From Bemisia tabaci (Eukaryota; Arthropoda; Insecta; Hemiptera; Aleyrodidae): DNA of 64,000 nucleotides. Positions 57,774 to 64,000 of this stretch are shown here, piece after piece (the stretch's first letter is position 1; each line of letters opens with the position of its first letter). The DNA lies in assembly GCF_918797505.1 (NCBI RefSeq), contig NC_092797.1:52984157-53048156 (forward strand), given 5' to 3'. The notes beneath the pieces were generated by a model. The model saw only the letters and a list, made by a program, of their open reading frames with translations, was not told the origin of the DNA and ran no database searches. The translations under genes were made by a program, and so were the position numbers.

Positions 57774-58109
57774 TCCGCCTTTGTGTCATTTTCTCCTTTA
57801 GGCCCGTTCTAGCGAGGAACTAGGAACTAGCCCGTTCTAGGACAATTCTAGCGAAAAGATGCAGCTGTTTTTAGCTTTTTTCACCTATGATAAATAATTA
57901 ATTCCAGGTGAAGCAACCAGCTAGGATGAGTACAGATACACAGTGACAAAAAGTAAGCGACATTTTGTGATAATATCTTGATAATGAAGGAGTTCGCGAA
58001 GTAACCTAGACGTGCGGTCGATACATTTTGGTTGTTTTTTAAGGCTACACTGACAGAATCTTTGGGTTGAAAATGTGTGACCTCATTAAAATCACCTGAT
58101 AATTGAATT

Positions 58110-58733
58110 TATGGTCGGAAAATTCAGGACTGTGAAGAGTATAAATATCTAGGAGTTTGGTTAACTAAGGACGGAAATTTGGATCGGGCTATTAAAGATC
58201 GGAATGTGCAAGGCAGGAAAGCTATCGCGATGCTAAATGGGGTTCTCTGGGACCAGAGTATCTCCAAGGAGACCAAAAGGAAAATTTACAACGTCATCGT
58301 GAAGAGTATCGTAACTTACGGGAGTGAGATCTGGCAACTCAAGAAAAGAACTGAAGACATGCTTAGGGCAACTGAGATGGACTTTTGGCGGAGGTCTGCT
58401 GGCATCTCAAGAAGAGAGCGTATCCGCAATGTAAAAGTACGCGAGATCATGGGTGTAGAGAAGGACATCGTGCACGATATCAGGTCCAAGCAGTTGGTCT
58501 GGTATGGACATGTGCGAAGGATGGCAGACGACCGGTTGCCCAAGCAGGTCTTCGATTGGGTTCCTCCCGGAAGGCGACGGCGTGGACGTCCTGTGAAAGG
58601 TTGGCGACAAGGGGTGGAGGAGGAGATCAGAAGGTGCCAATTGCCTGATGATCTCTGGGAGGATAGGGGGCAATGGCGATTGGGCGTCGCAGAGCGCGAG
58701 GCGGCGCTATAAAAGCGACTTTATGTATGTATA
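58110..58733 (+). pseudogene. RTE-like retrotransposon, 5'-truncated RT 3' region, frame intact
   Basis: About 200 codons run open from about 58110 to TAA at 58710-58712. Motifs in order: CEEYKYLGVWLTKDGNLD (the YLG step that ends the RT core), GRKAIAMLNGVLW, YGSEIWQLKKRTEDML, MDFWRRSAGISRRERIRN, LVWYGHVRRMADDRLP, PGRRRRGRPVKGW and a C-terminal REAAL. These are typical of the thumb and C-terminal region of RTE and related non-LTR elements. The endonuclease and the catalytic YxDD are missing, so it cannot encode an active enzyme. The short tail ends TTTATGTATGTATAATTG. Antisense to the CNG gene. The lack of stops suggests a recent insertion. Confidence 0.9.
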
Positions 58734-58739
58734 ATTGAA

Positions 58740-58966
58740 ATTGATAGACAAAGCAACCAATAATTAAGACACCTTAAAAATAAAGCGATCCTATTGGTGG
58801 AAGCGGGTGGTTAAAATGGACAAAGATGGTAAACAAACGGCAACCCACGCGAGATCTTGTAGTTAGTCCATCAAATTCCCATTTAGTCCATAAAAACCAC
58901 CCGTTTCAACCAAAAGGATCGCTCCATGTTTCCTACGTCTTTTTTGTCTATCGCTTTGTCTATCAA
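58740..58966. mobile_element. Family S palindromic MITE (227 bp)
   Basis: ATTGATAGACAAAGC and GCTTTGTCTATCAAT ends; GCGATCCTATTGGTGGAAGC, GGGTGGTT pairs with AACCACCCGTTTCAACCAAA, AGGATCGC. It starts a few bases after the retrotransposon tail. Its right half is the presumed source of the 103 bp satellite unit. Confidence 0.85.
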
Positions 58967-59803
58967 TGTCAATAATCATTCCACAGACCCTTCCAAGATT
59001 TTCATGAAATAATTAATGACGAGTTTTCCTTGTGACGCGTACAGAAAACACTTAGAAGCAACTATTCATGCTCTTCGGACGTCCGTGTTGCTCTTGCAAA
59101 AATTGAAGGCGCACTGACTTTGGCCGCTGAGTCCTCCAACGAATGTCACGTCCATAATGTCTCATCAAAGACACCGAGGACTCAGGCACCGCCCGAAAAA
59201 GCAAGAGCAAAGTTCTCCGCGGATGGAGAAAATCATTGGAGCCTCGTCTTATTCCTCCCTGGTGGCCTGATAATGGAAACACCTTCCGAAGAAAGAAAGG
59301 ATTCTCCCGTCCTCCGTGCGAGAAGAGCCTCCATAAATGACGTTGCGAAAACACGATATTCCAATATCAGCGAAGCACTCCGAGATTTTGTCGGAGAAAT
59401 TGCCACACATCGCCTTGGTTCCCTTCGTGTAACGTTAAATTCTGCAATCTTGAAGGAAAATCGTGGAAATCTGGCAACAAGGTTGACTAGGAGGCGCAAG
59501 GGAAAGGGTCTCTCAATCTATTTCTCTAAAGGCGCTCCCGCCCTCCTCGTGTTACGACTTCGGAGCCTCCTTTGAGTCGCGATGCGTTATGCATCCGAGG
59601 AAACAAAGAAACAAACAAAGGAACAAGATCGGGAGCCGGTGAAAGCTCTCCGATGTCGGTGCGTCATTGATAAAAAGCTCGTTGCACGTTAGTCACCTTT
59701 TGGGAGAAGATCTCCAATGCGTTAACAACATTTCGATGGTGAAGCTGCAGAAATGCGTAACTCGCTTCGCAGCGTTGTTGTAATTTACTGGGGGTACTAC
59801 CAC
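58967..59803. other. Non-coding stretch; one open frame of unknown status
   Basis: A 151-codon plus-strand frame (59120-59575) is the longest here. It has no domain I recognise and the antisense frames are also open, so I do not call it. A dispersed module (minus strand) lies at about 59066-59115. Confidence 0.35.
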
Positions 59804-60357
59804 AATGGACCACCAGACAAGGTACGAATTTCAGCATTCTCATACATGTTTCTTAACTAAAGTTTCACGTAAAATACGACGCGCACAGCGAAAATTACCG
59901 AAATAAACTCCTTACAAAGATATTTAATGGTTCTTGATGCGTGAATTCGAACCACCCGCTTATGAAAACTCAATGCTCTGCGTGATTCACATCGATCGCT
60001 ACACGTTATCATGACAGTCTCTGCGATATGAAAATCTGACAACCTCAATCTTGACGCTTTCGCTCATCTGTAGCGAATTGCTCATAGTTTGAACAACACA
60101 TGGTGGGAAATGAACATTACTCGATTGAGAAGCTTGTTGAAACTGTTGTAGTACGCGATTTGACTCACGTAGAGCTTTGAGTTTCTTGTCAGCGGGCAGT
60201 TGGAATTCCTCGTAACCAATGTGAGATAAAAACGTTGATATCTTCGTTTGGAGTTGGTTTCATTTGTTTTCGTTGCGCGAATCGTGTTCTATGTGAAATT
60301 CTGGTTAAGAAACATGTATCAGAATGCTAAAATTCGTACCTTGTCTAGTGGTTCATT
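59804..60357. mobile_element. 556 bp foldback element, complete
   Basis: AATGGACCACCAGACAAGGT to CCTTGTCTAGTGGTTCATT, 554 bp, collinear with 53718-54272. Confidence 0.88.
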
Positions 60358-60648
60358 TTCTGAAAATTCCCGAGTTGAGTTATTGCCCCTATACATTTTT
60401 TTTGTGCATAATGTTGCCGTTATTTGCGTAAAATCAGAGAAAAATCAGTACAATGTTTTATTAGAAATTCTGAACAATTTCCTGCTAAACATGCCATTTT
60501 CAGGTAGGAATTTTACGCCATTGAAAGAAAGTTAACGTCCTTTCGTCTAGGGAGCGAATGGACGGAATGGATTGATACAGAAGAATTACAGAGACTCTGC
60601 AATGCTATTTTCTCTATGGCAGCATGTTAACGCTCCACGCAAAAAAAC

Positions 60649-60712
60649 GCCTTCAATTGGAGGTGATACTGTGGCATACGCCTGAGTTCGAATAGTCGCA
60701 TCTCGCGCCTTG
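60649..60712 (+). repeat. Dispersed 60-70 bp module
   Basis: AAAACGCCTTCAATTGGAGG, TGATACTGTGGCATACGCCT, GAGTTCGAATAGTCGCATCT. An inverted copy lies at 61816-61877, so the pair brackets about 1.2 kb. Confidence 0.7.
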
Positions 60713-60782
60713 ACAAAACGCTTTTTGAGGTCTTATTCGTATTCGTTCCCTCAACAGTTCGTCACCTTCCAAGCCTAGTATC

Positions 60783-61012
60783 ACAAGCGTCATACGACGT
60801 CTCAAAATTTTCGCAAATTTTATTCTTTTACAGAGAAATTGTCGATTAAAACTCTTTTGAAAATTTTACTCAATTTTATGGGCAGCACAAAGAAAATGCA
60901 GTGACATTTTCGGATAGCTTCCTTTAAAAATTTCTCTGTAAAAAAATAGAATGATGGCGGAAATTTTGAATCGTCGCATGGCACTTGTGATACTTTGGCC
61001 GGGAGGTGACGA
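60783..61012. mobile_element. Family F palindromic MITE
   Basis: TCACAAGCGTCATACGACGT, TTTTACAGAGAAATTGTCGA and AATTTCTCTGTAAAAAAATA, CTTGTGATACTTTGGCCGGG; centre around ATGGGCAGCACAAAGAAAAT. Confidence 0.7.
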
Positions 61013-61244
61013 TGTAGCAGTCAGACGATGCACAGTATCCAATGTAATTGAAGGCGCATTAAAGTATGAAACTTGACTGTTACCGTCAACCACTGTTTGC
61101 CAAGTGGTAACTTCACGCCGAGTAAAACATTTTACAGGGTCCAAATTTTCAAAGAAGATACTCATGGTATAATCACCGTGTTTTAGCGCACTTTTTCGAT
61201 AGCTCCTGAGTTTTTTTTTAGGTCTAAAGAGATGATATTGAAAT

Positions 61245-61640
61245 AAGTCGGAATTCGCGATTTTCTCAGAAAAATGGTAACGTCGCAGCGTGTCAAAATT
61301 ATCAGGAGGAAAGCACTGGGAGCATCGTAGCTACTAATTTCACACTCTGATTACAATTAAGGCATCTGTAACGTTAATTTATCGACAGGGAAAAATCATC
61401 AAAAACAGTCAAAAATTCGCTATTTTCATGCGTGAAAATGGTAACCGCGCGTCGGGTCAAAGGCATGGAGGAGGTCCAAAACTTCACTAGGGTGTAGTTT
61501 ATGAACTAATTTTGCCATGTGTTTAATTTGCAGACCCCTCCGACTTTATTTTTTGGGAGCGAAAAATTACTGAAAAACAGTAAAAATTCGCTATTTTTGC
61601 GGGGATAAATGGCAACTGCGCGTCGGGTTAATTTTGTCCG
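61245..61640. repeat. Three diverged copies of a 50 bp motif at 160-175 bp spacing
   Basis: AATTCGCGATTTT..ATGGTAACGTCGCAGCGTG (about 61252), AATTCGCTATTTT..ATGGTAACCGCGCGTCGGG (about 61414) and AATTCGCTATTTT..ATGGCAACTGCGCGTCGGG (about 61586). The intervening bases differ. An old tandem repeat or a multiply repeated element part. Confidence 0.6.
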
Positions 61641-61815
61641 ATTGACCCCAAATTTCATTTTCCGTGTTTTTGAACATGCTGTAACCGATTTAGGGGGTTA
61701 CGGCTATAAATTTCCGAAATTCATTTTTTGTGGGCCACCCTAATGTAGCATGCTATGGAAAGGAGCTGTTTAAGGAACAACCATGAATACGATTCCAAGG
61801 GCGTTGTGTCAATGC

Positions 61816-61877
61816 AAGAGATGCAACTATTCGAGCTCATGTGTATGCCGCAGTATCACCTCTAATTGAAGGCGTTT
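61816..61877 (-). repeat. Dispersed 60-70 bp module, inverted
   Basis: AGATGCAACTATTCGAGCTC, GCCGCAGTATCACCTCTAAT, TGAAGGCGTTTTTTGCGCGG: the reverse complement of the copy at 60649, including the flanking GCGC AAAAAA. Confidence 0.7.
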
Positions 61878-62056
61878 TTTGCGCGGAGCATTAACTTCTT
61901 AAATGCTTGTGATCCAGGTATTCAAACACAAGTGTTCCTCGTGAAACGAGACCGTGAACGCGGTTTTTTTATTTTTTTTTTTATTTTTTTTATTTTTGGA
62001 ATTTTATTGGTTAATTGATCTTCGGTACAGAGGAATTGTTGAAGAATTGTTGTGTT

Positions 62057-62057
<1 letters not shown>

Positions 62058-62112
<55 letters not shown>

Positions 62113-62113
62113 G
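62058..62113. repeat. Microsatellite (TTG)n
   Basis: About 18 uninterrupted GTT units. It reads as poly-Gln on the minus strand but no gene features surround it. Confidence 0.97.
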
Positions 62114-62902
62114 AAGAATTGTTCTCCTTTCTGTTCTGTATGCGTGGAGTATACGCACACCATCAGAAAATTCCGTGTTCGGTGTTCCTCTGTTACTTTG
62201 TGTTACTTTTCTTAAAATTTTTAAACTTTTCTAAAATGGTGGCAGAAATTCTGAAATGGCGCTAGTGATACTTGGGTCGGAAGGTGAGGGATTGTCCTAT
62301 TTGGATGCCACTCGGCGCCTTCAATCAAGGAAGCGAGCCACCCGCAACTCATTCTTCGGGACGAGCGGGAGTGTTTTCCGTTGTAAATTCAAATCCTGAC
62401 GTTTTCCCGGGCCGGGGCAAAAATCGCTCCCCGGAACCGGGCCTTTTCCTGCGGACGGCTACGCGCGGATCCGCGGGGCTGGCGTGATGTGGCAACCGTC
62501 GCGGCTGATTCATATTCAAAGGAATAAACTCGTCGGGGAAACAGGAACTCCTAAATCAAGTAGCCCCAAACTGAAAGTGACATGGGGATTCCGCGCTGAA
62601 AGTTTATCCCCGCCCGATAAGAAGTTTCCCACGTTTTATTCCGACGCACGCCCTGCCTCTGGCTTTCCCCGTAGTTTCCAGCCCCGTTGTCGGGTCCGCC
62701 CTTAATGGGATCTTTTAGTTATGTGTCATGATGCAAATGCACGTATTCATACTAAAAGCAACTATATTCATAGGCTTTGCGTGCAACATAGTTTCTTTTA
62801 TCATAATTTTTTATAGAGCAGCCCGAGACAATGGTAACAGTAGTAAAACAAGGGGGGAAAACAAGAAACAAGGCTACACACAACACACACGAAATACACA
62901 AA

Positions 62903-63020
62903 ACACACAATTACACAACACACAATTACACAACACACAGTTACATTACACACAATTACACAACACCCTATTACACAACACACAATTACACAACACACAA
63001 TTTCACAACACACAATAAAA
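62903..63020. repeat. Minisatellite of ACACAATTACACAAC type
   Basis: Seven to nine imperfect units of 14-16 bp, followed by CA-rich sequence to about 63080. Confidence 0.85.
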
Positions 63021-63084
63021 ACACTATTACACACACAAAAAAACACGAATACACGAAACACAATACACAATAAAATACACAATT

Positions 63085-63608
63085 TAAATAAAAAACCGAG
63101 ACGTTTTGACTCAAAACTGAGTCATTTTCAGTCGGGAATGCAATAAAAATTTTAAAAAAGGATGAAAAACCTCGAGGTAGATCTGGGACGCAAAAAATTT
63201 GGTGACGCTAATTGACAAATCCGCATTTTGTCTTCATCGCAAACAATTTATTCCGTAATGCTGAATTTAACACAGTAAAACACAGAAGATGAGACAGAAC
63301 CGACGAGGAAACTACCGCGGCCGCCGTAAGCGTAAAACTGCCTTCATCCCCAGAGGATCGCCGACTCCCTGGAGTAGCCGTTGGACAAACTGAACTCTGT
63401 CCCTAGTCCAAAAAAAGAGAAAACGAAAAAGCAGAGACATAGTGTGATAGACGATACCAATCCGTGCCTACTCAAAAAAAAGATTGGCAAGATCCTTTTT
63501 TTATCAATGTTTGACCTCCCGAGATGAATGCGAACTGAATTGTTGCAAAAAGGCAAACAAGAATATTGGACCGCATTTTTTAACCAGGAACGTCTGTAGT
63601 AGAATTAT
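63085..63608. other. Non-coding stretch without recognised feature
   Basis: No exon, repeat unit or element end recognised. Confidence 0.35.
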
Positions 63609-63695
63609 CATATGGACGTATTTATGCTAAAAGGAACTATGTCTCACGCAAACTCTATGCACATAGTTCTTTTTGACATAAATACGTTCATATTA
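63609..63695. repeat. Hairpin element of the GACGTATTT family, 87 bp
   Basis: ATATGGACGTATTTATGCTA, AAAGGAACTATG pairs with CATAGTTCTTTTTGACATAA, ATACGTTCATAT. Similar in plan to 44421-44541 and 38797-38878. Confidence 0.8.
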
Positions 63696-64000
63696 GAGAA
63701 GAAACGACGTGCATGTCATAAGTTCCCCTCGACGGATAGGTGCTCAGATAGATGAGCCAGATATAGTGGATCCTCATTGCAAAATGTTGTGTATCCTGGA
63801 CTTCTCCGGTTAGTCCCACTCATTCTTCTACTTTGTGGCGCTGCCAAGATGACTTTGCTATTGGGTCCATGGTGTGCTTTCACGAATGTTGAACGGAATT
63901 TTTCTTGAGACTTAAGTCCTTTGTATACAATCGGAAATCTGCATTAAACTCGTGCATTAAACTAATCAAATAGCCGCACAACCCGGCATCACTGCGCGTC

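Larger units (their letters stand above)
39109..64000. other. Upstream intron or 5' flank; no exon recognised
   Basis: The CNG exon at 39108 begins in mid-codon, so at least one more coding exon lies upstream. Nothing between here and the window end has the GC-rich codon use, splice sites and family residues of the three exons. The region is repeat-dominated; individual elements are listed. Confidence 0.6.

Noticed and set aside
59120..59575. 151-codon plus-strand frame
   Set aside because: No recognisable family and open frames also occur antisense; left uncalled rather than named.
61922..62265. Poly-Gln or poly-Val/Leu proteins
   Set aside because: They are produced by a (TTG)n microsatellite read in several frames.

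Overview
The window is eukaryotic and reads as one stretch of a large, intron-rich invertebrate gene, almost certainly from an insect. The protein-coding part I can support is three exons on the minus strand (in transcription order 39108-38903, 16708-16327, 577 to the window edge at 1). They encode a cyclic nucleotide-gated (CNG) cation channel. The reading frame closes across both splice junctions and gives about 388 consecutive residues: a cytoplasmic N-terminal part, S1, S2-S4, S5, the pore and the start of S6. The cyclic-nucleotide-binding domain would lie beyond position 1, and the start codon lies upstream of 39108 (not found up to 64000). The filter and flanking residues (TTIGDLPRPRSKGEY) point to the insect CNG-like (CngL) subunit rather than the classical alpha subunit; that paralogue call is from memory. 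The repeat style (many TA-flanked short inverted-repeat elements) would suit a hemipteran, possibly the whitefly Bemisia tabaci, but I cannot confirm the species.

The rest is intronic or upstream non-coding DNA: a 15.7 kb intron (578-16326), a 22.2 kb intron (16709-38902) and about 25 kb upstream of 39108. Exons are GC-rich islands in AT-rich sequence. The non-coding DNA is packed with small non-autonomous elements, most of them palindromic or flanked by terminal inverted repeats (TIRs). At least eight families recur here. I label them A (TA-flanked CACGG ends), B (TA-flanked CACTGA ends), C (CTGCCGTGCTAAGG ends), E (165 bp palindrome), F (230 bp), G (230 bp), H (230-250 bp, AGAAAGGAACCAAG ends) and S (227 bp). 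An eighth is a 556 bp foldback element with GGACCACTAGACAAGG ends. There are also four very large foldbacks of 0.6-1.35 kb, a satellite of eight 103 bp units, several two-copy tandem duplications, three minisatellites, and two 5'-truncated fragments of an RTE-like non-LTR retrotransposon, one of them with an uninterrupted frame.

Main points for a second look: (1) an ancestral 556 bp element at 32405-34198 holds three later insertions whose lengths account for almost all of its excess; (2) a 1.35 kb near-perfect palindrome sits inside a family G element; (3) the 103 bp satellite appears to be an amplified half of family S; (4) a 60-70 bp module recurs at least 17 times in unrelated contexts; (5) a 21 bp minisatellite lies immediately upstream of the 3' splice site of the S1 exon. 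I saw no CRISPR array, tRNA, rRNA, viral insertion or operon-like gene system.
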